In this document: piece by piece, positions 33,788 to 41,286 of the stretch
Layout: each line of letters begins with the position of its first letter
Numbering within the stretch: the first letter of the stretch is position 1
Assembly: GCA_043802745.1 (NCBI GenBank)
Contig: JAZDKU010000015.1
Span: 1-64,000 of the forward strand
Source: STD1-80 sp043802745
GTDB lineage: Bacteria; Patescibacteriota; Minisyncoccia; Minisyncoccales; CG1-02-41-26
DNA: 64,000 nt
Reading direction: 5' to 3'
Notes under the pieces: generated by a model
Database searches by the model: none
What the model was told of the DNA's origin: nothing
Seen by the model: the letters and a program-made list of their open reading frames with translations, nothing else
Translations under genes and position numbers: made by a program

Positions 33788-34831
33788 CTACCCCTCAGCT
33801 TGTTCTGGTAACTCGTGCCTTTGGCGTTTTAATAAATAATCTTTAACAATTTCAAAAACCACCCCAGCCAAAGGAATACCAAGTATTGCCCCAGCCGCCC
33901 CCCATAACTCCCCGCCAATAGCAAAGGCCACCAACACCAAAACAGGAGACAAACCAATAAGTTTTTTAAATATAATAGGAAATAAAATATGGTTTTCTAT
34001 TTGCTGAATAATAAAGAAGGCTAAAATCACAAAAACTGCCTGGGGAAAAGAAATTAAAGAAACAACCGAGAATAAAGCAACCCCAGCCACCAATGGCCCG
34101 ATAAACGGTAGCAAATCCAACACCCCAGCAATAAGGGCTAAAATAAAAGCATACTTTACATTTAAAATCATTAAAATAACATACATACCCACCCCAACAA
34201 AAGCAATGCCAATCAAGCGGGTAACAAACCAGCCGCTTACTTTCTTTTTTGAGCGCCTCCACAAGCCAAATAAGTATTCTTTGTATTGGGGGGGTGAAAA
34301 AGCGCTAAGAATCTTTTCCACAAAATGCCGCTCTAAAGATATAAAAAATGCCATGGCCACCACCAGAGCTGTTGAGGCTGCCCCGCCAAAAATACTGGCC
34401 AACGCATTGGTAAAGCTCCCCCCAGCGCTGCTTAAGCTTGTTTGCAGGCTACCCATAAAAACCTTGCTGTTTTTGAAAGAAGTAATCCCCAATTTTTCGA
34501 AAAACGGCGAGATCTTTTTTAAGTAAGCTGGCAAATTAGCCACAAACTCTTGAATTTCATAAAGTAAAATAGGGGCTGTTTTATAAATAAAAAACCCAAG
34601 CAAAGCAAAAAACCCAAGGTATAAAACACTGGTAGAAACAATGCGAGGCACCTTTCTTTTTTGCAAGCCATCAATAGCAAAATTAAACAAAATAGAAATA
34701 ACCAAGGCAAAAATAAACCAAATAATAATATCTTTCAATATATACAAGACATACAAACCCACCACCAAAAGCGTGAGCTTGGCAGCTGATTGCCAATCTA
34801 AATGCAAATTGTAAATTTCTTTTTCTTTCAT
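33788..34831 (-). CDS. AI-2E transporter (PerM) family membrane protein
   Basis: The 347-residue protein has about eight membrane helices and the family landmarks: DIIIWFIFALVISILF near the start, a long amphipathic soluble loop (about 80-150), GVLDLLPFIGPLVAGV (about 236-251) and GGELWGAAGAILGIPLAGVV near the end. Family members export small molecules or ions; the name AI-2E is a family label and does not prove autoinducer export. It overlaps the M16 peptidase by four bases (ATGA). Confidence 0.88.
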   Translation of the reverse strand: MKEKEIYNLHLDWQSAAKLTLLVVGLYVLYILKDIIIWFIFALVISILFNFAIDGLQKRKVPRIVSTSVLYLGFFALLGFFIYKTAPILLYEIQEFVANLPAYLKKISPFFEKLGITSFKNSKVFMGSLQTSLSSAGGSFTNALASIFGGAASTALVVAMAFFISLERHFVEKILSAFSPPQYKEYLFGLWRRSKKKVSGWFVTRLIGIAFVGVGMYVILMILNVKYAFILALIAGVLDLLPFIGPLVAGVALFSVVSLISFPQAVFVILAFFIIQQIENHILFPIIFKKLIGLSPVLVLVAFAIGGELWGAAGAILGIPLAGVVFEIVKDYLLKRQRHELPEQAEG

Positions 34832-36093
34832 ACTCTCATTAACTTTTGCAATTGGTTTTCGTTTTTATGCGGACCAATAATTGATAGATTTAAGCTTTGT
34901 TTCTTGAAGATTTCTTTGGCTAGAGCCCTAACTTCGCTTGCTTTTACTTTATCAATTTTGGCACACTCATCTTTTAATGTCAAAATCTTGCCCGTTAAAA
35001 GTTCTTGGCCAGCATAAAAAGAAGCTAGAGCATCCGAACTCTCCAAGCTCAAAGTTAAATTTCCTTTTAAATAATCTTTGGCTTTTTTAAGCTCGCTTTC
35101 TGCCACAGTTACTTGAGCTAAATTTTTATATTCTTTTAAAATCATGGCAATAGCTTTAGCTAAAGCAGTGTGGGGCACTCCAGCTTGAGTAACCAAATAA
35201 CCGCTATCAGTAAAACTTTCCGCATCTGTTTTAATATAATAAGCCAATCCATTTTTTTCCCGCACCTTAATGAAAAGTCGAGAGCTCATATTGCCCCCCA
35301 AGATAGTGGCCAATACTTCTTGCACATAAATTTTAGGACTAAACAAATCAAAAGCCCTAACCCCTAAGCAAAAATGAGTTTGGTCTGTTTCTTTAAACTT
35401 TAAATGCATTTGTGGCTCTTTTTGCCCCTCAACAACCCTTATTTTCCCTTCTGGTCTTTGCTTGTTGATAACTCTAAACTTTCTTTTGATGTCTTCTGTC
35501 ATTTTAACTTGGTTAAAATTACCAGAAACGCAAACAATTGTATTGCTGGCAGAATAATGGTTTTTAATATAATCAATAAAATCTTTTCTTTGAACTTTTT
35601 TTAAATTATCTTTAGTACCTATAATTTCCCAGCCAGCTGGCTGGTCACCATACAAGAGCGTTTCAAATAAATCTCTTATATGCCTCACTGGCGTATCTAA
35701 ATACATATTTAACTCTTCAATAATAACGCCTCGCTCTTTCTCTATTTCTTTGCTATCAATTTTAGAGTTTAAAAAAATATCTGAAACCCAATCCAAGGCC
35801 AAATCAGTATGTTTGGAATCAACTTTAGCAAAATAGCCAGTGTATTCTTTGCTGGTAAAAGCATTGTAAAAACCGCCCACCCTATCTAAGGTTTCAGAAA
35901 TTGCCAAAGTGTTTGGCCTTTTTTTTGTGCCTTTAAAAAACATATGCTCCACAAAATGAGAAATGCCATTATTCTTCTTATTTTCATACTTACTGCCAGC
36001 CCCTACCACAGCCAAAACCGTAACAGCTTGAGTGTTTTTATTGGGCACCAACATTATACGCAAACCATTATCTAAAATTATTTTTTTATACAT
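34828..36093 (-). CDS. M16 family zinc peptidase
   Basis: Starting at the ATG at 36093 (MYKKIILDNGLRIMLV) the protein has 421 residues. It has the inverted zinc motif NGISHFVEHMFFKGTKKRP (HxxEH at about 49-53), and the distal Glu in the ERGVIIEELNMYLDTP region. This is the PqqL/processing-peptidase group. A longer open frame to 36123 overlaps prmC through a seven-base repeat; the shorter start fits homologues better. It lies in the order TrmB regulator-prmC-M16-permease. Confidence 0.9.
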   Translation of the reverse strand: MYKKIILDNGLRIMLVPNKNTQAVTVLAVVGAGSKYENKKNNGISHFVEHMFFKGTKKRPNTLAISETLDRVGGFYNAFTSKEYTGYFAKVDSKHTDLALDWVSDIFLNSKIDSKEIEKERGVIIEELNMYLDTPVRHIRDLFETLLYGDQPAGWEIIGTKDNLKKVQRKDFIDYIKNHYSASNTIVCVSGNFNQVKMTEDIKRKFRVINKQRPEGKIRVVEGQKEPQMHLKFKETDQTHFCLGVRAFDLFSPKIYVQEVLATILGGNMSSRLFIKVREKNGLAYYIKTDAESFTDSGYLVTQAGVPHTALAKAIAMILKEYKNLAQVTVAESELKKAKDYLKGNLTLSLESSDALASFYAGQELLTGKILTLKDECAKIDKVKASEVRALAKEIFKKQSLNLSIIGPHKNENQLQKLMRV

Positions 36094-36095
36094 AG

Positions 36096-36130
36096 AATTA
36101 ATTTTCAATTTACGAATTTTCAATTTTCAA
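36096..36130. repeat. Seven-base-period repeat at the prmC/M16 junction
   Basis: AATTTTC-type units occur across the stop of prmC and the leader of the M16 gene. They supply the last residues of PrmC (LKIENS) and would encode the extra N-terminus of the longer M16 frame (KIRKLKINS). Confidence 0.7.
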
Positions 36131-36859
36131 ATATCGCCATTTGCCGAATTGGTCCTTGTTAAAATTATATTTCTGGTACCCAAATTTCTTTAAAAGTTTT
36201 TCAATCTCTTTTTTTTGATTATAGCCAAATTCTAAATAAATAACACCTTCTGGGGCTAAATAATTTTTAGCTTGGCTTAAAAACTTTTTTATAAAAAATA
36301 AACCTCTATCTTTTGCGAATAAGGCCTGCTTTGGTTCAAAATTCAAAACCGACTTCTGCACTTTACTCTTCTCGCCAAGCCCAATATACGGAGGATTAGC
36401 TAAAATTACATCATATTTGCTGCTGAAGTTTGACTTCAGCAGCCCTTCAAAGACATTGGATTTTATAACACGGTACCTTTTTTTATCAATTCCATTCAGT
36501 TTTAAATTAAACCGAATTTGCTTTAAACAATTATCATCAATATCCGCAAAATCGCAATGGCTATTAGGAGCATTCTTTAAAACCGCAATCCCACAACACC
36601 CAGAACCCGCGAATATATCTAAATATTTACACCGGTCTGACCGGTGTAAACTTATCGCTTCGCCAACCCAGTACTCTGTCTCATCTCTTGGGATAAGTGG
36701 CTTGTAGCGCAAATCAATTTTACAAGCCAAAAAATTCTTGTGGCTAATCACATAATCCACTGGTTCACCTTTTTCCAACCGAGTTATATCCTTTTTCGCC
36801 TTATCCGTCAACCGCCCCCCATATTTCTCATTTAACAGCCAAACCACCTCTTGTTTCAT
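36110..36859 (-). CDS. prmC: Release factor N5-glutamine methyltransferase (HemK/PrmC)
   Basis: The 249-residue protein has a SAM motif in KYLDIFAGSGCCGIAVL (about 81-97) and the catalytic VILANPPYIGLG (NPPY about 157-160). The NPPY motif methylates the Gln of the GGQ loop of release factors. The N-terminal helical domain is short but present, including KNFLACKIDLRYKPLIPRDE before the methyltransferase domain. It overlaps the TrmB-type regulator by four bases. Confidence 0.85.
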   Translation of the reverse strand: MKQEVVWLLNEKYGGRLTDKAKKDITRLEKGEPVDYVISHKNFLACKIDLRYKPLIPRDETEYWVGEAISLHRSDRCKYLDIFAGSGCCGIAVLKNAPNSHCDFADIDDNCLKQIRFNLKLNGIDKKRYRVIKSNVFEGLLKSNFSSKYDVILANPPYIGLGEKSKVQKSVLNFEPKQALFAKDRGLFFIKKFLSQAKNYLAPEGVIYLEFGYNQKKEIEKLLKKFGYQKYNFNKDQFGKWRYLKIENS

Positions 36860-37593
36860 AGTTTTTTAGATATAAACCAAAACCATTTTTTGAAGCTTTC
36901 GGATAAATCCTTATCTTTCAAAATAAAAATAGTAGCATCATCTTTCATTTTTGCCAATGTAACTCCCGAAAACATAACCGTATAACTGCCAAATATTAAT
37001 AGGGCAGAATTAGTAGAACACTCCTTCGGAAAAAACTTATGTGGCAAAGAATAATATTTCAAAATATCTTGCCCCTTGCTCCTCACTTCAATATCAAAAA
37101 TACAATGGAATTTAATGCCCTTTATTTTCGCTTCCTTAAAAAATTGCTCGCTAAACAGCCTGATTCGCTGGTCAAACCATATTAATTTTCCACCGATGAA
37201 GTAAACATCTTCACCCAACCTTAAAATTTCCCTCATATAATTTTTTAACCCATTGATACCCCTGTAAATATACGCTCCCTGGCCCTCTTTTCTAGACTGA
37301 TATTTTTCTTTCAATGTCGGCAAAATATTTAATAATTTTACCTCTTTTTCTTTCATAATCTCAACAAGCCTGTCGGGATTTATCGGACAGTAAACGCTTT
37401 CCTTATCGCTTAGTATAGAAAAAACAAAGCCCTTTTCGTTAAGGCGTTTAATTGCGTCGTAAACATTTCGCCTATGAATGCTAGTTTTATTGGTTATTGC
37501 GCTTACCCCAGCCTCTCCCAACTCCAAAAGAGCCTCGTATATCTTTGCTTCGTTTGATGACAAACCAAATTCTTGTAAAATTTTTGTAACCAT
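36856..37593 (-). CDS. TrmB-family transcriptional regulator
   Basis: The 245-residue protein starts with a winged-helix domain (LSSNEAKIYEALLELGEAGV, then NKTSIHRRNVYDAIKRLNEK as recognition helix), followed by a short coiled-coil region (about 80-105) and the TrmB effector-like part (YRGINGLKNYMREILRLGED). TrmB proteins are mostly archaeal sugar or metabolite regulators and also occur in some bacteria. Leading an operon with prmC, an M16 peptidase and a permease, it may control them or itself; no operator is evident. Confidence 0.85.
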   Translation of the reverse strand: MVTKILQEFGLSSNEAKIYEALLELGEAGVSAITNKTSIHRRNVYDAIKRLNEKGFVFSILSDKESVYCPINPDRLVEIMKEKEVKLLNILPTLKEKYQSRKEGQGAYIYRGINGLKNYMREILRLGEDVYFIGGKLIWFDQRIRLFSEQFFKEAKIKGIKFHCIFDIEVRSKGQDILKYYSLPHKFFPKECSTNSALLIFGSYTVMFSGVTLAKMKDDATIFILKDKDLSESFKKWFWFISKKL

Positions 37594-37759
37594 AAATAAA
37601 TTTTTAATTCAAGCAAAGCATACACCCTTACCCAAAAACCGTCAAGGTAGCTACCGTCACCACAGGGCTTTCTTGACTACTCTAAAAACCGAAGCGTAAG
37701 CTTGGAGTTGATACAGATGTTTAAAAACTAAATTTCTAAAACACAATGGAGGTAAAAAA

Positions 37760-38893
37760 ATGAATAACCCTTTATCAGTAAAAATTGAGAACAGGATATT
37801 TGTGACCGACTCATCGGAATCGAACGACGAAAAGTATGAGAAACCATTACTAAAGCTTTTTGAAGATATTAATACAGATATTTGCGAGGGGTCACATCTT
37901 TTACGACTAGATCCAGAGAACGCGGATAATCAATCTATTTATAAAGCCTATGGGATAGACATTGATTATCTGCAAACTAAAACCCACGAGTTTGAAAAGT
38001 GGGTTTTTAATGCTGTTTTTTGCTCCATAGTTGCCAGTTCAAGTGGAAAAAAAGCCAAAAATAACATCAGCAACCCACAAAAAATGCTGACTATGGAATT
38101 GATTAAGACAGACCTTCCAAGATTAGACAATAATCAGTTCATAATGTTAGGCTACCAACAAAGCCAAAAAATACCAAAAGAGCTAATAACCGATTTACAA
38201 CAGCAGTATAAAAACGCTGTTAACCATATGGTAAGAATGTGGATGATGTGGCTAGAAAAGCTAGTGGAAGCAAAGCACATCGGATTAACTCAATGGCCAC
38301 ACAAAGATTCAGCCTCTTGCCTTTTTTATTTTTTCCGTAAATCTCAAGGGGAAAAAACCAGTGAAGTAGAGAAAAAAACTACTCTCAAATCAGTAGTCAA
38401 GGAAGAAGTTTCAAAGACTATAAATACTACTTCCATAATTAATGAAAGGCATGTACATCATCTGGTTGAGGCAAAAATCTCAAGCTTGTCGGATTACCAG
38501 AAAATACCGAGATTTGTAAGATTTTTTTTGAATTCTACCCCAAAGTGGATCAAAAAATACCTTATGGTTATAGATGGAGTGGCAACAATGGAAGAAATAG
38601 ACAAAATTGAGAACATAGGCGAAATCTCTGAAGTTGTTGTCAACCGCAAAAGGTCTCTGTTTCTGCCCGACCCTGCCGTTACATTTGGCCCTTTCGTATT
38701 GACAGCTTGGAATTCAAAAGATTTTAAGGAAGAGCCACACGATCCATTTCCTATCCACTTTGTCAATGTCAAGCTACGAAAAAGATTGGTGTATTTCCTT
38801 ACATTACCACTCTCTTTTATCTTTTTAGCGTTAACTATTTTATCACTTGTATACCCAGCAATACCCCAATGGATAATTGAGTTATTCCGCTAA
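37760..38893 (+). CDS. Orphan protein with C-terminal membrane anchor, unknown
   Basis: I do not recognise this 377-residue protein. The soluble N-terminus (about 1-200) is polar with many Glu, Lys and Asn and contains helical stretches such as AVNHMVRMWMMWLEKLVEA. A Ser/Thr/Lys-rich middle part (about 200-225) precedes a region ending FVLTAWNSKDFKEEPHDPFP, and a single C-terminal hydrophobic helix (VYFLTLPLSFIFLALTILSL) leaves a short tail. It may be a tail-anchored protein. A good GGAGG lies at 37748-37752. It stands alone in an otherwise minus-strand block. Confidence 0.65.
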   Translation: MNNPLSVKIENRIFVTDSSESNDEKYEKPLLKLFEDINTDICEGSHLLRLDPENADNQSIYKAYGIDIDYLQTKTHEFEKWVFNAVFCSIVASSSGKKAKNNISNPQKMLTMELIKTDLPRLDNNQFIMLGYQQSQKIPKELITDLQQQYKNAVNHMVRMWMMWLEKLVEAKHIGLTQWPHKDSASCLFYFFRKSQGEKTSEVEKKTTLKSVVKEEVSKTINTTSIINERHVHHLVEAKISSLSDYQKIPRFVRFFLNSTPKWIKKYLMVIDGVATMEEIDKIENIGEISEVVVNRKRSLFLPDPAVTFGPFVLTAWNSKDFKEEPHDPFPIHFVNVKLRKRLVYFLTLPLSFIFLALTILSLVYPAIPQWIIELFR

Positions 38894-38896
38894 TTT

Positions 38897-38941
38897 AAAT
38901 TCCCGCAACTATTAGAACTATTAGTAGTTACGGGAATTTTC
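38897..38941 (+). terminator. Terminator after the orphan tail-anchored gene
   Basis: AAATTCCCG (38897-38905) pairs with CGGGAATTT (38931-38939), with an inner AACTA/TAGTT extension, and is followed by TTTT-CTATT. It lies four bases after the stop. Confidence 0.85.
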
Positions 38942-39022
38942 TATTAGTAAAAGATAAAAATACTAGAACAAATTATTCAATTCTGAGACGGTCGTCGCAA
39001 AAGTGAATAAAATTAATACACA

Positions 39023-39062
39023 TTAAAATCAAAAATCCTCCCTCGATAATCTTAGGAGAATT
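39023..39062 (-). terminator. Predicted terminator at the end of the structured RNA
   Basis: On the minus strand AATTCTCC pairs with GGAGGATT (eight base pairs, one G-T) and is followed by TTTGATTTT. It comes seven bases after the end of the closed multi-branched fold. Confidence 0.6.
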
Positions 39063-39068
39063 CTTGAT

Positions 39069-39167
39069 GCGGAGGTCGGTGGAGTCGGACCACATCCCGC
39101 AAAGCGGGACCAATCGGTTATCAATCGATGATCAGATCCGTCTGATTTCGGCCTCCCGCACCTCCGC
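39069..39167 (-). ncRNA. Candidate structured RNA, closed multi-branched fold, unknown family
   Basis: On the minus strand a perfect eight-base-pair closing stem (GCGGAGGT/ACCTCCGC) holds several hairpins in order: ATCAGA-CGGA-TCTGAT; ATCG-ATTGATAAC-CGAT; TCCCGC-TTT-GCGGGA; and GTGG-TCCGACT-CCAC. The last resembles a tRNA T-arm, and the whole outline is tRNA-like with a long variable arm, but no normal D-arm or anticodon arm can be built, so I do not call it a tRNA. No CDS overlaps; the small open frame at 39029-39268 looks random. It is followed by a terminator and preceded by a consensus promoter, with an internal terminator between. Confidence 0.55.
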
Positions 39168-39181
39168 AATTTAATTTTATA

Positions 39182-39229
39182 TTTTTTAAAAACAAAAGCA
39201 ACATCTTCATTTCTGCAGATGTTGCTTTT
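39182..39229 (-). terminator. Strong hairpin with U-tract upstream of the structured RNA
   Basis: On the minus strand AAAAGCAACATCT pairs with AGATGTTGCTTTT (13 base pairs, ten-base loop) followed by GTTTTTAAAAAA. It lies about 40 bases after the predicted transcription start, so it is either the end of a very short RNA or an attenuator for the structured RNA. Confidence 0.75.
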
Positions 39230-39272
39230 GGTTCCGTTAACGGGTATGTGACATCGATTGATAACCATTTAC

Positions 39273-39300
39273 ATTATAGCAAAAATATCAATTGTGTCAA
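39273..39300 (-). promoter_or_regulatory. Consensus sigma-70 promoter for the structured RNA region
   Basis: On the minus strand TTGACA (39295-39300) and TATAAT (39273-39278) match consensus exactly with a 16-base spacer. It overlaps the end of rlmE (stop at 39297) and is the best promoter in the window. Its transcript starts near 39266 with GGTTATCAATCGATG, which is exactly complementary to a 15-base segment within the structured RNA (39116-39130). Confidence 0.75.
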
Positions 39301-39902
39301 GATTTTCGCTGTGGAGAAAAGCCTTTGGCGATGAGGTAAAATTCTTTGCTACCGCGCCGGACGGCTTGGGGGCGGTATCTTTTGACCATTTGAAAATGTT
39401 TTTTTACTTCTTTAACAAAATTATCAGTACCCGGCCCCTCAAAAATCTTGCAAACAAAATTGCCATTTTTCGCTAAAACTTTTATAGCAATCTCCAAAGC
39501 TCTTTGGGTTAGCTCCAAACAATTAGCCACATCTAATTCTAAAAGCCCAGTAGTGTTTGGAGCCATATCCGAAACCACTGCATTATATTTATCCTTTAAA
39601 AAATCGCTATCAAAAAAATCTTCAGCTAAAACATCTTTTTTAATAAAAATAGTATTGTTTAATGGCTTGGTGTTTAAATCTAAAATATCTACAGCCACCA
39701 GCCTGCCAGTCATTGAAATTTTATTACCAATATACAAAAGCCAAGAACCCGGAGCCGCTCCCAAATCTAAAACAAAAAAGCCTTTTTGTAAAAGCTTAAA
39801 CTTTTCATCTACCTCTTTTAGCTTGTATACCGAACGAGCTGGATAACCCTCTTCCCTAGCTTTTTGCGTTAAAAAATCTTTTTTGCTAAATTCTCTTTTC
39901 AT
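39297..39902 (-). CDS. rlmE: 23S rRNA (uridine2552-2'-O)-methyltransferase
   Basis: The 201-residue protein has ARSVYKLKEVDEKFKLL, SAM motif VLDLGAAPGSWLLYIG (about 44-59), AVVSDMAPNTTG (about 110-121) and NFVCKIFEGPGTD (about 147-159), giving the K-D-K-E catalytic set of FtsJ/RlmE. It methylates the A-loop of 23S rRNA. It lies three bases after glyS, as the last gene of the long informational operon. The promoter of the downstream structured RNA begins inside its stop codon region. Confidence 0.94.
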   Translation of the reverse strand: MKREFSKKDFLTQKAREEGYPARSVYKLKEVDEKFKLLQKGFFVLDLGAAPGSWLLYIGNKISMTGRLVAVDILDLNTKPLNNTIFIKKDVLAEDFFDSDFLKDKYNAVVSDMAPNTTGLLELDVANCLELTQRALEIAIKVLAKNGNFVCKIFEGPGTDNFVKEVKKHFQMVKRYRPQAVRRGSKEFYLIAKGFSPQRKS

Positions 39903-39905
39903 CTA

Positions 39906-41282
39906 TTACTTTAATTTATCTTGCAAGATATTTTTTATCTCGCTAATTTTTATTCTTTCTTGTTTCATGGTATCTCTATCGCGCAAAGTTACAGTGTCAT
40001 CTGCGAGAGTATCAAAATCAATTGTTAGGCAAAATGGCGTTCCCACCTCATCTTGCCTTCTATATCTTTTGCCAATGTTTCCCGAATCATCAAATTCAAC
40101 CATAAAATCTTTTTTCAATTCATTAAAAATAATTTTGGCTTTTTCAACCAATTCTGGCTTATTGGCTAATAACGGAAAAATGGCAGCTTTAATAGGCGCT
40201 AACTTAGCTGGAAATTTTAAAACTGTTCGAATTTCTCCGGCCTCTGTTTGCTCTTCATTATAAACTTCGGTTAAAACAGCTAGCATTGTTCGGCCCACCC
40301 CAACAGAGGACTCAATAATATGGGGCACATATTTTTCTTTAGTTTTTGGGTCAGTATAATCCAATATTACACCAGAAAATTTGCTATGCTGGGATAAATC
40401 ATAATCGCTTCTAGCGTGAATGCCTTCTAATTCTTTAAAGCCGAATGGAAAATTATACTCAATATCATAAGCCTCTTTAGCGTAAAAAACTAGATTTTCG
40501 TGCTTGTGCCATTTTAAATTTTTCTCGCTAATGCCAAGATTTAAATAATACTGCCACCTAACCTGCCTTAATTTTTCATACTCCTCCATCTCGCCTTTTG
40601 GTGAGCAAAAATACTGCATTTCCATTTGTTCAAACTCGCGAGTGCGAAAAATAAACTGGCGGGCAGTTATTTCATTACGAAAAGCCTTGCCAATTTGGGC
40701 AATGCCAAAAGGAATTTGCACTCTGGCTGAATCTAAAACGTTTAAATAGTTAACATAAATTCCCTGGCAAGTTTCACCTCGCAAATAAACGGGTTCGCGA
40801 GTCCAGTCATCGGTAAAATTTCCCAAATTAGCTTTAACCAACAAATTAAACTTTCTAACTTTTGTCCAGTCGATCTTTTGGCAGTTCGGGCATTTTATTT
40901 TGGCTTTGTGCTCGTCAAATAGTTTGTTAATTTCTTCTTCTGTCATTTTCTCATCAGCAAAAACATCAATACTTTCAAGCAAGTGGTCCACCCTCAAACG
41001 GCTGTGGCACTTTTTACATTCAGTTAACGGGTCAGCAAACCCGCCCACATGGCCAGAGGCTTCCCAAATTTTTGGATGCATAAAAATAGCAGAGTCAAGC
41101 CCAACAATATCCTCTCTTTCTTGAACCATGGCTTTCCACCATTCTTTCTTTATATTATTGGCTAGCTCAACACCATACGGCCCTAAGTCATAAATAGCTG
41201 AAAATCCTCCGTAAATTTCCGAGCTAGCAAAAATAAAACCCCGCCTCTTGCACAAAGATATAATATTTTGCATTAAATCCAT
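39906..41282 (-). CDS. glyS: Glycyl-tRNA synthetase, class II homodimer type
   Basis: The 458-residue protein has motif 1/2/3 class II features: RGFIFASSEIYGGFSAIYDL near the start, FRNEITARQFIFRTREFEQM (motif 2, about 200-219), and ESSVGVGRTMLAVL (motif 3, about 331-344), with a C-terminal anticodon-binding domain (RRQDEVGTPFCLTIDFD). This is the single-chain alpha2 enzyme of eukaryotes, archaea and some bacteria, not the alpha2beta2 form. It is named glyS by analogy with that type. Confidence 0.94.
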   Translation of the reverse strand: MDLMQNIISLCKRRGFIFASSEIYGGFSAIYDLGPYGVELANNIKKEWWKAMVQEREDIVGLDSAIFMHPKIWEASGHVGGFADPLTECKKCHSRLRVDHLLESIDVFADEKMTEEEINKLFDEHKAKIKCPNCQKIDWTKVRKFNLLVKANLGNFTDDWTREPVYLRGETCQGIYVNYLNVLDSARVQIPFGIAQIGKAFRNEITARQFIFRTREFEQMEMQYFCSPKGEMEEYEKLRQVRWQYYLNLGISEKNLKWHKHENLVFYAKEAYDIEYNFPFGFKELEGIHARSDYDLSQHSKFSGVILDYTDPKTKEKYVPHIIESSVGVGRTMLAVLTEVYNEEQTEAGEIRTVLKFPAKLAPIKAAIFPLLANKPELVEKAKIIFNELKKDFMVEFDDSGNIGKRYRRQDEVGTPFCLTIDFDTLADDTVTLRDRDTMKQERIKISEIKNILQDKLK

Positions 41283-41286
41283 AGTT

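Noticed and set aside
39069..39167. tRNA or tRNA-Sec on the minus strand
   Set aside because: Acceptor-like and T-arm-like parts exist, but no regular D-arm or seven-base anticodon loop with a five-pair stem can be formed. I leave it as an unclassified structured RNA.
39029..39268. A 79-codon frame on the minus strand starting close to the consensus promoter
   Set aside because: A strong terminator hairpin and a multi-branched fold lie inside it, and its composition looks random; RNA is the better reading.
39069..39300. Retron (msr-msd) on the basis of the 15-base inverted repeat
   Set aside because: No reverse transcriptase gene is nearby and the arrangement of arms does not fit.
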